Below the pieces are notes generated by a model. The model had not been told where the DNA came from and did no database searches. It worked only from the letters and a program-made list of their open reading frames with translations. From Piper betle (Eukaryota; Streptophyta; Magnoliopsida; Piperales; Piperaceae), in the NCBI GenBank assembly GCA_033002965.1, contig JAURVB010014703.1, forward strand, positions 1 to 64,000: DNA of 64,000 nt, read 5' to 3'. Position 1 is the stretch's first letter. Each line of letters starts with the position of its first letter. Made by a program: the position numbers and the translations under genes. Shown piece by piece: positions 23,607 to 35,600 of the stretch.

Positions 23607-26260
23607 CATATTGCACAAGTATCTCATATAAAGGTGCTTCCTTTTTGCCAAATGGTTATAAACCAAATGTTGACAATGTGGTCAACGTTGAGTTTGGTAA
23701 AATAAAATAATTAAATAATTAAAAGATGAGATTATTTAATAATATATTGAGATTACGCATGGAATTTCTGGTTTGCTTGACCAAGTTCAGAACATTTTCT
23801 TGTCTAGAGCACGAAACCTATCAAGCAGATGTAAATTCTTGTGTTTGGACTTAATTTGGAGGATGAAAAAATACATACTAGTTTTCACTGACTGCTATGT
23901 TATTGAGCATTTGAATCTATGTGTGGTGACAATGGTGTGATATAAATTAGTCGCCATCGTCAAACAATTCAATGACTAAATGAAGTATCATTTTTTTCTC
24001 ATGGGGAGTGACACAGATCTGAGACTCCTGTTCATTTTTTTTTGTTATATAAAGAAAATGTATTTATTTATAAGGATAAAATGTGGAGTTTTCGATATCA
24101 AGTACATACAAGTTCTATATTTATCCATTTGTTTATCACTGCATCATACATTATGTGTACCAGCCCGTTTGACCCGTAGCCAATATATATATATATATGT
24201 ATGGTCCTTACATTTGGACTTCCTTATTGGGAATAAGACCATAAATTATGCTTCTTATCCGTGTTTTAAGTCAGATGCAATGTGCCCAATGGGCGTGCCT
24301 CTAAAGAAGATTGCAGGATCAAAGAAATTTAAAAGTACAATCTTCTTCACAGGCATGTGGCCCCTAACAAGCATGTGCCCCTCGCTAATTTTATTTATGC
24401 ACTAATTATTAACTCCTTGTGATCAATTCTCCAGTGCTTAGATCGATAACCCGGTACAATTAATAAGTTTATACCGAGTTTACCATATTAGTAACATTCC
24501 ATCATAATTAATATATTAATAATAATCATTTATATTCATAAAAACAATACTTCTTTCCCTTCACTTTATTATCCCATAATAATTTTGATTCAAATCAGAT
24601 GTTATTTATTAAAAATGGGCAAACTTCACGTCCAACAGAAAATGCTAAATAATTACAATCAAATATTCTTTATCTCTTTAACACTCAATCCTCAATCTAA
24701 TTATTTTCGGCTTAAACTACACATTGTCTAACCAAATGTAGACCATCTCTCCATACATTCCTTAAAAAAAGTTAGATTTATGCTAATTTTTACCCCAACT
24801 AATTAATGAAGAAAAAAGAAAAATAAAAAAATTCATAATATACATATTGAGATTATTGTGCACCACATACAAGCCTTGATAGAAGTTAATTAATTGTATA
24901 ATGACACCAAAAAACCTTTTTTTTATAAACAGCTATTTAGCTCTGAGTATTATTAAAAACTAAATAAACAACTTATTACCATTATATTTGAGGATCAAGA
25001 CGCTAATCGATAAATATAAATAAAATAAATAAATAGATAAATAGATATGGATAGGATAAAGCATTTTCAAGAACAAAACCCATCGGAGAAGACAAACCAG
25101 ATTCAAAGTCGGTAGCTTTGTAGGATAAGTATCTCCGACGAAGAAGTCAGCGGCGGCGTCGTCGACGGCGGCGCCGACCACCGGAGCTCGCCGGAATCGT
25201 AACGTTGCGACGGTTCCGACGAGCCGCCGAACCCCTTCGGCCGTCTGTTTGATGCTTCCCTCAAGCTTGAAGCTTTGATCAACTTCTGGGATCGTCGGCA
25301 TTGTCGGTCGTTAACGGTTCTTGGTGCAAAAAAAGGTGCATTTTTTTTTAATGTATTGAGTGTGATGCTTTGAATTGCGTTTGGTTTGTTTGGATTGATT
25401 CTGATGTATTTTTGTTTCTTCGTAGTTTATTTGTTGAGAAAAAATCATGTTCTTGATATGGTAGTTGGTGTTGTATTGTTGGTTGGGACAGGGGAGCAAT
25501 GTGGGTTCTTGAATTATTTTAGCTGTTGGAATTTGCTTGTTTATCAGGGGGCGAGGATGCCAACTAAATGATGATGATCTCAAGCTGTTAGGAAAGGGGA
25601 CGAAATGATATTTACTTTGACAGAGTAGTTTATGTAAAATTGGTTGATTTGGAAGTAAAGATAGCGTGGCCAATTATAAGGAATAAAAAAATATCACTGT
25701 TCTTTGAGATTTGTTGTAAAGGTTACTATTGTGTGTTCCTTATAGGCTGTATGCCAACTGCCGAGCATTATGAAGCATTTAAGTTCGGTAATTTCATTTA
25801 TTCATTTGTTTACGAGGGATTAATTTGTTTCTGTGGAACGTTTTTGTGAAATTTTCTGTTACTGGTAAGAGACTGTATGGTTCTGATGTTCTTTCAATTC
25901 AAGTAACAAATAGGAATGAGATCATGGGGTGAGGGATAAATGTGGGTGATGTATAACTTTTTCATTTGTTGTTGAGGCTTATAATGCGGTCTTTCCTTCA
26001 CATGTCAAGTGGTAGGCAAGGCCATTGAATTATGTACTCTTTCTCGTTGTTCATTTCCTGGCCATTATCTTTATCATCCCAATCAATTTTGGATAGAAGA
26101 AATCTTGTTCCCTTTTAATGAAAACATGAAAGATTAACTAACATGGTTGCTGACATTAATATGATGCCTACAATACGTATTCTCTGTTATGTATTGTTAA
26201 AATTTTACATTTGTTATATTTTAAAGGTGTAGAGAAGAATGTTCACTGACAAAAAATGGC
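23607..26260. other. Intergenic and probable 5' leader region of the HVA22-like gene
   Basis: Mostly AT-rich. A GC-rich island at about 25130-25310 could be a 5' untranslated exon of the HVA22-like gene (downstream aag|gtgca would be a donor) or the start of a minus-strand gene (frame 25301 down to 24960, MPTIPEVDQSFKLEG...). I cannot decide between them. Confidence 0.35.
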
Positions 26261-26284
26261 TTTCATTGTGCAGCAAGGAGAAAA

Positions 26285-28131
26285 ATGATAGGTTCATTTC
26301 TTACAAGAGGGCTTTTGTATGTTAAAGATTTTATTTTTTTATTTTTATTTTATTTTTGTTATTTTGTTTTTAAAGTCTGGACTGGATACATTTTTATTTT
26401 ATTGTTCTCTTCAGAATGGCTCTTGGCTATGCATACCCAGCATATGAGTGCTTCAAGGAGGTAGAAATGAACAAACCAGATATTGAACAGTTGAGATTTT
26501 GGTGTCAATATTGGTGGGTATAATGGTATAAGAACATAAGTTGATGTAATGCTTAATGTGCCTGAGACTTCTCGTGCAGATTTTGATGATGTGAATTTTC
26601 AGGATCTTAGTTGCTGCCTTGACTGTTTTTGAGAGGGTTGGAGATATCTTCATTTCATGGTGAAAAAAAAACTGCCTTGACTACTTGAATTATCTTTTAT
26701 GGTTATTAGCTTTTGTTGGTTTCTGGCTTTCACTAGCTGAAGTATTGGTCATTTTATCGTTATTTATGTGATGTGCCAATTGGTAATCAATACTCGATCG
26801 TGATACCTTGTGTTTACCTTTTTAATTTCTGCAGGTTACCAATGTATAGTGAAGCAAAATTGGCATTCTTTGTGTATTTGTGGTTTCCTAAGACAAGGGT
26901 ATGCTGTTGGGATTTCGCACTCTTAAGATAACTACTATCTGTGTCGTGACTTTGATATGAACTAATTTTCTTTAATGTTATTAGGGCACAACATATGTTT
27001 ATGGATCATTTCTGAGGCCATATGTTGCAAAGCATGAAACAGAAATTGACCGAAACTTGATGGAGTTGAGAACAAGGGCTGGAGATTTGATAGTGATATA
27101 CTGGCAGAAGGCTGCAACCTATGGTCAGACAAGAGTTTTTGAAGTTCTTCAGTATGTGGCATCTCAGTCACCATCAGCACACCAACCTTCACCAGTGCGT
27201 AAAAATTCTGACTCTATGTCTTCTCATATAAGTAATCCTAATTGTGCCTCAGGAAGTGTTATTCCATGATACTTTTAAGGACTTTGAAACATTTGAGATT
27301 CTTCCCAGCATGTCATGAGAACAGCTATGCAAACCTTTTGAACAGAATGATGGTTGTATATGTGGCTGTATCTTGTTGATAAGCCTTGTTCTTCTTGCAA
27401 TCATTCTAGTTGAAGCTGCTAAAAAACACGGATTTAGATTTCTGTATGTTTCAAACACCTCTTCTTGCATGTAATGTGCTTTAGTACAGTCGTGGTTACA
27501 TGATTTAGTTTAAGTTATAGGATCATGTTACATGATTATTAGAATTTTGAGTTGGATGATAAATGGTTTAGTAGAAAATTGTCTTCTACTCATATTTGAA
27601 ATTTGAATTCTTTAATTGCATTGTTAACAATAGCAGCAAAAACAACAGCAACAATCTGGAGTGCGAAGACCTCCACCTTCTGATCCTTCAGCTCGTCCTC
27701 CTCCCGACCCTTCAAATCGTCCACCTGCCGAGCTTTCCACTTGTCCTCCTCCCGACCCTTCAACTCGTCCAGCTGCTGAGCTTTCCACTTGTCCTCCTGC
27801 CACTTCACAGCAGTCCCAGCATTCCACACTGCGAACCGCTTCCACTTCTGCTGCAACAGCTAAGCAGCAAGAGCCCAGCAAAAATGCAGACCCTCCATCT
27901 TCCAAACAACCTGCAGCCTTTCACCAGGCGCGACCACCGGCTCAAAGTGAACCAGAGAGCAGTAATCAGCAGCCAGCAACACTTGAAAAAGGCACAACAC
28001 AGAGCAGTGATACCCTCGCTGTGACCAATGGGAATGGAAACCACCCTTCTCCACCGGAGATCGTCATGGAAGAGGCAATTCGTGTCACACGGGGAAGATT
28101 GAGGAAAACTCAAGCTCCTACAAATCCTTAG
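26285..28131 (+). CDS. HVA22I: HVA22-like protein i/j type (TB2/DP1/REEP family)
   Basis: Six coding exons: 26285-26316, 26415-26513, 26603-26659, 26835-26898, 26985-27194 and 27634/27637-28131. All use GT-AG sites and keep phase, giving 318 or 319 residues. The start MIGSFLTRGLL and core GYAYPAYECF, QLRFWCQYWILVA, FERVGDIFISW, MYSEAKLAFFVYLWFPKTRG and YWQKAATYGQTR are the TB2/DP1-HVA22 domain with its hydrophobic hairpins. The proline/serine-rich tail ends in EEAIRVTRGRLRKT, characteristic of the long i/j forms. Family members shape tubular ER membranes; barley HVA22 is ABA-induced. The last intron ends in a tandem tagcag acceptor, so two products differing by one glutamine are possible. Retention of the 27195-27633 intron would end the protein at 27269. 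Confidence 0.92.
27697..27792 (+). repeat. Two-copy 48-bp in-frame tandem repeat
   Basis: Unit 1 at 27697-27744 codes PPPDPSNRPPAELSTC; unit 2 at 27745-27792 codes PPPDPSTRPAAELSTC. It lies in the proline-rich tail of the HVA22-like protein and keeps the frame. This looks like a recent local duplication in a disordered region. Confidence 0.85.
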
Positions 28132-28650
28132 TAATTTCTGCATGGTTTTTAAAAAACTGGTGGCAGCGATGAGAAGTTGGTCTTTTTTTTCAATCATTTT
28201 TAGCAATTAGTGGCAGATTGAATTGATCAGACATGTAAATAATTGGGAAGATTGAGTGCTCTTGTTTGATCCACCGAGGCAGTGTATAAGCTGCTGAAAC
28301 GGGAAGCCAGGGGCTGGTAAGGGTTAATCCGAATGGATGTTGAGGGAGGGACCAACGATCCTTCGATTTGATCATCCCCGAGCTACTTGGCACAGCTGGT
28401 TTTTTAATAGAACCAGTTTTGTGGACGGTATAAGATTGTGGCTATGGCGGTTCCAGTGGTAAATAAATGTTCATTGCTCCTGCTACTATTGTCCATGGAT
28501 GATTCTGTTGCCATAGATGTGATATGTTGCTTAGTCTGAATATAAGCTGAAGTCACTATGGGGTCAGTCCAGCAGTTTGATTTATTTATAACTCATCGGA
28601 TGGAGATTTATTGATGCAAATTCATGTGGGCTGTGGGTCGACAAACTTAT
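28132..28650. other. 3' flank of the HVA22-like gene
   Basis: Probably its 3' untranslated region, followed by spacer. Nothing else is recognised. Confidence 0.4.
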
Positions 28651-29090
28651 CTATAGAACTTGTTTTCCCTTACCCAATCTAATAACTTTTTCGAAGTAAC
28701 CATATTTTCTTTTACTTTTAGGCATACTGCTGTGGACATTCTTTTCAGTAATCTCAGGATCTACTTCTCGGAATTCTTCATCTGAACTTTCTAAACCAAA
28801 TGATCCTATCTCATCCTTCAACGATCCCTTATTGTTCCTCAATTCAACCTTTTTCTCAAAATGATCTTTCATTTTTATACGTACCTCATCTGTGACTTTA
28901 TTACAATCAACAACATTACCTTTAACATTGCCTAAGTGTTGTTTAAGATGATGTACACCATTAGCAATCTTGTCACAGAAGTTTATCATATGGTCCAGTG
29001 GTTTATCTTGTAACCATTACCTTTAACATTACCTTTTTCTTCAAATGATCCAATGGTTTACCATATTCCCTACCCACATCCATTGTTATC
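28651..29090 (-). pseudogene. hAT-type transposase BED-finger fragment
   Basis: The minus frame from 28989 reads FCDKIANGVHHLKQHLGNV, then KGNVVDC and KVTDEVRIKMKDH. This follows the BED-finger plus start of plant hAT-type (DUF659-like) proteins, where a C/FC...LKQHL...GNV-x-C-x-KV-x-x-EVR order is typical. An upstream piece on the same strand (start near 29083, MDVGREYGKPLDHLKKK) resembles the segment that normally precedes the finger, but it is in a broken frame. The rest, including the catalytic core, is absent. A short acidic/basic tail ends at 28651. Confidence 0.6.
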
Positions 29091-30640
29091 CTACAAAACA
29101 ACCATAGTGTAGCATAACTCAAAATGACTATGTTTAAAAATGCCAACTTTCAATAGCATGAATTTGTTTGTTTTAAGAACAAGAATAAAAAGATGCAACA
29201 AATCAAAGTGACCCACAATGATTCTTATTCTTAATTTATATCTTTAGAAAATCAAACAAAGTTTCATCTTTTAAAGTTTAAAGATAAACAAGTTCAAAAA
29301 TGATATAGAAAATAAGATTGGAGTTTCAAATCAGACTTTTTTTACAAAGTTTAAATGCCATCTTTTAAGAATAAGATCTAAGAAATTGTACTCTTAGTCT
29401 CTTACCAAAACTTTCCAAAAAATAAACCCCCATACAACATTAATCAGTTGTCGCTGCTGAGTCGCCGCAAAAGGTTGGGCATCACTTTTTCAGTCACCTT
29501 CCACAACACCAATTGCTTTGAAGAATAGGAGGGAAGCTGCGGTGTGCATTCTCTCTTATTAAAGACTTTGAAAATATTTTATTGTTGTTTGGTTTACTAT
29601 TTTGACCTTCAATGGGTAATTCTCGTCTGATCATCCTTTAATAAAAGTTAGACTTAAGTGAAAATAAATCAAGTTTAATTCCGCGTGAATGCGGGCTAAG
29701 AATCGGCCTGAATCGCTTTGACTTAGACGAGTCACGAACGGAATTTACCGATTCAGTCAAAAATAAAAATTTCAATGCAAAAGTTATCGAATTTAGCTGA
29801 CTCAACCGAGCCAATCCGGTTAACACCGATTCTAGCATCATTGTATAAAGGTTGACTCAAAAGTCAAAAGTTGAAGTAACTTTAGGCTTGGGTGGGATAA
29901 ACTCGGAGACTTTTTTACAAAAGAAAAAGATTCTCATGACATGTACACGTTTCTCTTGGAAAATATATTGTCAAGATGAGAATGGAGTATGACTTAATTA
30001 TTACAATCGTATATAAAAGTACGAAGTTTTAATGTATGACTATGAAAAGAAAAAGAAACTATGACTATTGTATTTACGTGAAAAAGATGACAAATTAAAA
30101 TATCTTAAGTTCTCAAAATATAAATCCCCCGTAAAAACTATACATGAATAAATATAAATGGAGCAAACTCGAATTTGAATCACTAAAATATAAAGAAATT
30201 TAAAGAAAAATTAGTATCGGTAATACCTAGTATTTTTTTGTATTAAAAGAATAATCTGATGATAAAAAAATATAATTATGTAATTTAAATAAATGACTGG
30301 ATTTACATTTTGCTCATATATTCTTATATTACAATTGTTGCTACTAAATATTTTTGTAAATTTAACATTAAATAAATTAAATTAGGAGTTCAGCAAAACT
30401 CTACTTAATTCATGGGGTAAATTTTGAGTCAAGAGAACGACTCCCCTCGTACATGTCCTAATAGCCACTTTTCGTCCTCAGTCCCATCCACCTAATATAA
30501 ATTTTGCATCGATCGGCCAAAATGCAAACTTTGCATGAACTGCAGCTTCTCTACCCTCAAATGCCTCCTTTCTTTACTCTACTCCTTTTTGCCTTTCTTT
30601 TACCCATGCAGTTGCCCCAATCTAGGCTATTTTATACTGC
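29091..30640. other. Intergenic, AT-rich with old repeat remnants
   Basis: A stretch at about 29690-29840 with gaatcggcctgaatc-type motifs looks like a degraded transposon end. No gene is recognised. Confidence 0.4.
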
Positions 30641-30649
30641 TGGCTAAGA

Positions 30650-31221
30650 TCTATTTAAAAAAAAAACTATCCGTCCAATCAGCAGTTGTTGCCCTCGCCC
30701 GCTGCCACCGTCTGCTGTGCCCATGCCCTTACCCTCGTCGCCGTGCCCTTGCCCGGGTCGCCGCCCCTCGCTCGTGCCCCTTCGCGACCTTGCTCATGCC
30801 GCCGCACCCCCACCCCCTTGCTGGTTGTCGTGTCCCGCTCACGCCTACGCCATTCCTCACCGCACCTATGCCCGCTCCCACACCCGCGCTGCTGCCCTCC
30901 ACCTCACCTACACCTGCGGTGCCGCAGCCCTTGCTCCTCCACCATGCCCATGCCTATGCTCGGCAAGGAAGAATGACGGCGACGCATCAAGCGTGAGCGC
31001 GGCGAAGGTCCTTGGCAATGTTGACAGGGCTGAGGGCACAAGCGAGGGCTTGGCAGTGGGCACAAGCACCGACGAGGGAGCATGGCGGCAGTAAACGATG
31101 AGGGCGGCAGCGGTGTGGATGGTAGTGGGAGGGAGAGGGAAGTTTTTTATTTTTTAAGAAAACAAATTTTGGTCGTCCAATACAGGAACTTTTTCGGTAG
31201 TCATGCCTAAGGTATTTTTTT

Positions 31222-31268
<47 letters not shown>
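30650..31268. mobile_element. GC-rich repeat, relative of the 10 kb element
   Basis: It starts near ctatccgtccaatcagcag and ends near ttttggtcgtccaataca, an inverted pair like the subterminal motifs of the 10 kb element. The GC-rich core has no family match, and a pure (TA)n run (about 31226-31267) ends it. The open frames on both strands (alanine/proline/arginine rich) are composition artefacts. Confidence 0.45.
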
Positions 31269-31272
<4 letters not shown>

Positions 31273-31990
31273 GGTAGCCACTCCAATTTGTATATATTAA
31301 CCCGGTATAACTTGCATATTCTATTATATGATCCAGAAGAACACCCATTCCAGTCAATCAAAATTCAATATTTACTCAAAATGAAAAGTTCGATTGTATC
31401 GACCAAAGATTGAGTTTTGATGGCTTGAAAGAACAGAAGGAGATGAGATTGGGTTAACCATGCCAATTTTATATGAGCAACTTCTTTGCCACATGCTTTT
31501 AATTACACAATTTCATTAGACTACCTTAAACTTAAAAAGAATGATATGAGATTATTAGCAATTAGTTGGAGCAAAGTTGTGGACACCAGGTAGTTGGTTT
31601 GATTGGGGAAAGTCCCAACGGCAAGCCCGTTTAAGGACACGTGGTGCCATTAGAGTTGTGCAAGGCGAATTGTAAATTTTGACCTTGTATTGCTCTCTAA
31701 AACACTTTATTTTATTTTATTTAAGAAAACATGTTTTTTCAGAAAATACACATATTTTTTTTAACAGCAAGAAGATAATATTTTATTTCTTCAACAAGTT
31801 TAAAAATAAATATAACGACCCTAATATTTCGAGAGAGAGAAGAACCTAAGATTTGCTTTTTGGAAAATTTTTTTATTGACGAACTTAAACTATATATATT
31901 AAAAGATGACGCCCATTAAATTAAATATTATTTATTTATTTAACGTATAGTAAAATACCTTAAAATATTTTATTTATTTATTTATTTTTG
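31269..31990. other. Intergenic, upstream of AAPT gene
   Basis: AT-rich spacer holding the promoter side of the AAPT gene. No clear motif is visible. Confidence 0.4.
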
Positions 31991-32049
31991 CCCACGAAAA
32001 ATGTTGTAAACTATGTAAGCGTGGATAAAAGGGTGTCTTGCCCCACGAA

Positions 32050-32234
32050 TAAAGATTGGGCCCTCAAAACAAACCCTAGATCACCGCCCTCCTCTGTCAC
32101 CTGCCGCCGGTCCTCACCGCCGTTCGCGGTCGCCGCCACGCCGTCCCATCGATCTCCGGCGGAAGCACCGCCACCCACCTCCACCAAGCCCCTCTCAACC
32201 CTTCGCCGGCGGCTAGAGAGGAGGACGCGAACTG
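32050..32234 (+). promoter_or_regulatory. Probable 5' untranslated exon of AAPT
   Basis: A C/G-rich leader with aaaccctag typical of plant transcript starts, ending in a good splice donor (aactg|gtgagat at 32234/32235). The intron would run to the acceptor at 32650 (tctattgcag), 18 bases before the ATG at 32669. The 5' limit is estimated. Confidence 0.5.
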
Positions 32235-32668
32235 GTGAGATTCGAGCTCCTTCACTGCCGACTAACTCCATTTCCTGGATGATGCTGTTCTTTTTTACTT
32301 TTTTAAGGACTGGTCTCCTGTTCGTGTACTTGCTCTTTGGGTGGAACTGGTTTGATTATTTTTACTGTTAGATTTGGTCCTGTTTCATGTTATTTTAGTT
32401 GAATGTTTTCGTACTTTAGTTGCTGTTTAGGTAGAACTGATTCTTATGTTTTGACTGTAAAAATTGATTCTTTATCGTGTTGGGTGCGTTTGTGTTGTGC
32501 TTGCTATTCGGGTATAACCAATTCGCTTATATTCACTGTAATAACTACCCGTTGGCCTAATTACGGTATCAAAATTGGTTATTTTCCAGGCTTCAAATGA
32601 CTTATTTGTTATGAATGCAAATTACTGGTGTGTTTATTTGTCTATTGCAGCTTTTTCAGTGCTAGAGG

Positions 32669-35600
32669 ATGGGTTATATTGGCCAGCATGGCATTGCTTC
32701 CCTGCATAAGTACAAATATAGCGGCGTTGATCGATCTTATCTTGCAAAATACATCTTGCAGCCTTATTGGAGCCGTTGTGTTACTTTTTTCCCTCTTTGG
32801 ATGCCGTAAGTCTTTTGTTTTTATGAGAGCGAAACTTTTTTGGTGACTTTAAAGTTTTTCCTCTTCATTTCTTTTTTAACTTGTCTTCTTGGGTTCTGAT
32901 TTATTTATGTTTATATGGTTTATGTCTTGTGTGATGGGTGTTAATGCAGGCCTAACATGGTAAGAAACTTGTGAATTGATTAAGTTTATTCATAGATTGC
33001 TTACTTTTTCGACTGTTTATTATTGGTGGGTACTGACTTTGGTGGTTCCCTCCAGATTACTCTTACAGGATTCTTGTTCTTAGTCATATCTGCGCTTCTT
33101 GGATGTGTAAGTGGGTTTTAATTGTATGTATAGGATGTTTGAAATGATAAGATATCCTTCTTTTTTATGATTTGATTCATCAAGGAATAGTGTATTTCCC
33201 CCCCCTCTATCTGCTTATCTTTAGCTGTAGCATATTCTTTATCACAATCAACACTAGTTTTTGTAATATCGACACTTTATACAGTACCTTGCATGTAGTA
33301 ATCATCATTGGAAACATTGTTTTGTTTGAAGGATCGGTGGTATTCATTTGATATCAAAGCCTTCTGTTGCAGATTTATTCTCCTCAGTTAGATACCCCTC
33401 CTCCTAGATGGGTGCATTTTGCACATGGGATGCTTCTTTTCTTATACCAGGTTGGCTTTCATTTTTGTCCGGTTTTTCTTTATGTCCCACTCATATGTTC
33501 TTTGTTGATCGAGGGCCTGGGAGAAGTGGGAGGTGAGATGTAGCTATATTGCATGAGCTATTTCTTAGTTTTATGATAGCAATAAAGTGTGTGTGCTTGA
33601 ATAGGATAGTATTGCTATGTGCTTACAGAAAGAAGCAATCTGATTTTTAATATAATAGTTGTTGATGTGGTGAAGGTATATGGATGACTGGTAATATTGG
33701 AATATCGAATGTCGATTTCGGTGATTTTTATACATCTATGATGTGGTTATCCTATTTTTTCCATTCCCCCCCCCCCCGCGCTGTATGTGGTAGCAATACC
33801 TATAAGATGTTATTTTCTTTTGTTCACTATAGTTGCTCAGGTTTTATTTATTTTGCATTATTCAGACATTTGATGCCATTGATGGGAAACAAGCAAGACG
33901 TACTAATTCATCCAGTCCACTTGGCGAGCTATTTGATCATGGTGATTATACTTTACTAAGTTTTACTATTCACGAAAACATGCCATTGTCAGTATACATC
34001 TTTTGATTATGAGTTCTTTGCCTGGCAGGATGTGATGCACTGGCCTGTGCGGTATGCCTCTTCTTACCATTTGATGATAGTATGAATTGTGTTTTTCCTT
34101 TGCTTGAATTTTTCTCTTTTCCTGTTTATTAGTTTGAAAGTTTGGCATTTGGAAGCACCGCTATGTGTGGAAGACACACTTTTTGGTTCTGGGTCATCTC
34201 AGCTGTCCCTTTCTATTTTGCGACATGGGAACAGTAAGTCCTTATGTTATTATTGGTTGGCAGAACACTCCCAACATCTCCACTTGAAATAAAAAGGCAC
34301 AAATGAAGGTCTGAATTTGACATTGCTGGTGAATACATAATGCTAATGCTCATTAGATGAATGCTGTTGGTTCACTGCATGAAATACTCTCTGATACTAT
34401 AGCAGAACATTGTTGTCAGATTTGAGATTGAGTTTGATGTAATGTTAAAATAATACGAGTGTATCAGTAGTGGTTAAATTGAGTTGAATTGACAGTAGCT
34501 TTTTCGGTAGTGAGTGGACGCTATATCTCTTTTTTTCCATGTTTGGATGATATCTGTTATATCATTCTAATTCTTATTAGATGAAGTGTAGTAGGATTTT
34601 AATGTAGGTAGATGAAATGTAATAGGATTTTAATGGAGGGTCTTGGCTCCATTGTAATCGTGCAGGAGATGATAGCTCTTTTGGAAGTGCGTTAATGTTG
34701 TTGACTTTTTTCCCTGTTTTTCTATTAAATTTGACTCAGAAATGCACAAGTTGTTGAGATGCTCATTAGAAAATTGCTAACTTGTGCTTGTTTGACTGGT
34801 TCAGCTTTTTCACAAATACCCTAATCCTCCCTGAAATTAATGGTCCAACAGAAGGTCTCATGTTAATTTATGTATGCCATTTCTTCACTGCGTTTGTAGG
34901 TAAGTCTCCGATTGTGTGTCTCTTCCTTCTGTAGAAATACTGTTATGGATCCCCATTTCTTTTAAGAACAAGTGAGTTGCTTGTAGTTTAACATAAACCA
35001 GACCTTTGTGTTTCTAAAAATGGGATGTAAGCGTGAGTTAGTTAGGTCTGGTATAGTGTTTGAAAACAAGTTCCTTGTCTCGAGCCATTCATTGGCATGG
35101 GAGAAAAGCTAATCAAGTGAAATGTAGTTTGTAGTAACTTGTGGCTATCACAATTGCATACATATTGTAAGGGAACTTCCAAACTTAACAACTTGAAATC
35201 TTAATGCAAAGTTTGACATTTGGTAATAGTTTTGCTCATTCTTTGTATGCTGTTTGGCAGGTGCTGAGTGGTGGGCACATAATTTGAGGACGTCTGTCCC
35301 AGTCCTTGGCTGGGTTCCTTGGGTGTCTGGTATGATAATTCTCAGAATATAAGGCATGAGTAGTAGTAGTAAGAAATATAGATTAAAACAACATCATTGT
35401 TTATAAATCATCATTTGGGGTACAAGTTGTTTACATATTATCCAGTCAATGCTTATTTCAATGTAGTGGCTGCTGTATACTGCCAAATATGTCAAAATCA
35501 AGAATATTATTTCTGGATTTGATGATTTAGCCTTTCCAAAGTCAACAACTGATGCTTCTAAAAGAACATACTGCTCTTTAATATAATAATTTGTTCTTTG

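Noticed and set aside
24960..25301. Minus frame MPTIPEVDQSFKLEG...
   Set aside because: No motif is recognised and the region may be the 5' leader of the HVA22-like gene on the other strand; kept only as ambiguous.
25311..25673. Minus frame starting MATLSLLPNQPILHK
   Set aside because: It looks transit-peptide-like at first but has no recognisable continuation and lies in likely intron or leader of the plus gene.
27596..28206. Other frames over the last HVA22-like exon
   Set aside because: Shadow frames of the proline-rich exon.
30535..31094. Proline/alanine-rich plus frames
   Set aside because: Composition artefacts in the second GC-rich repeat.
32011..32271. Minus ORF in the AAPT leader
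   Set aside because: GC-rich shadow of the plus-strand 5' exon.
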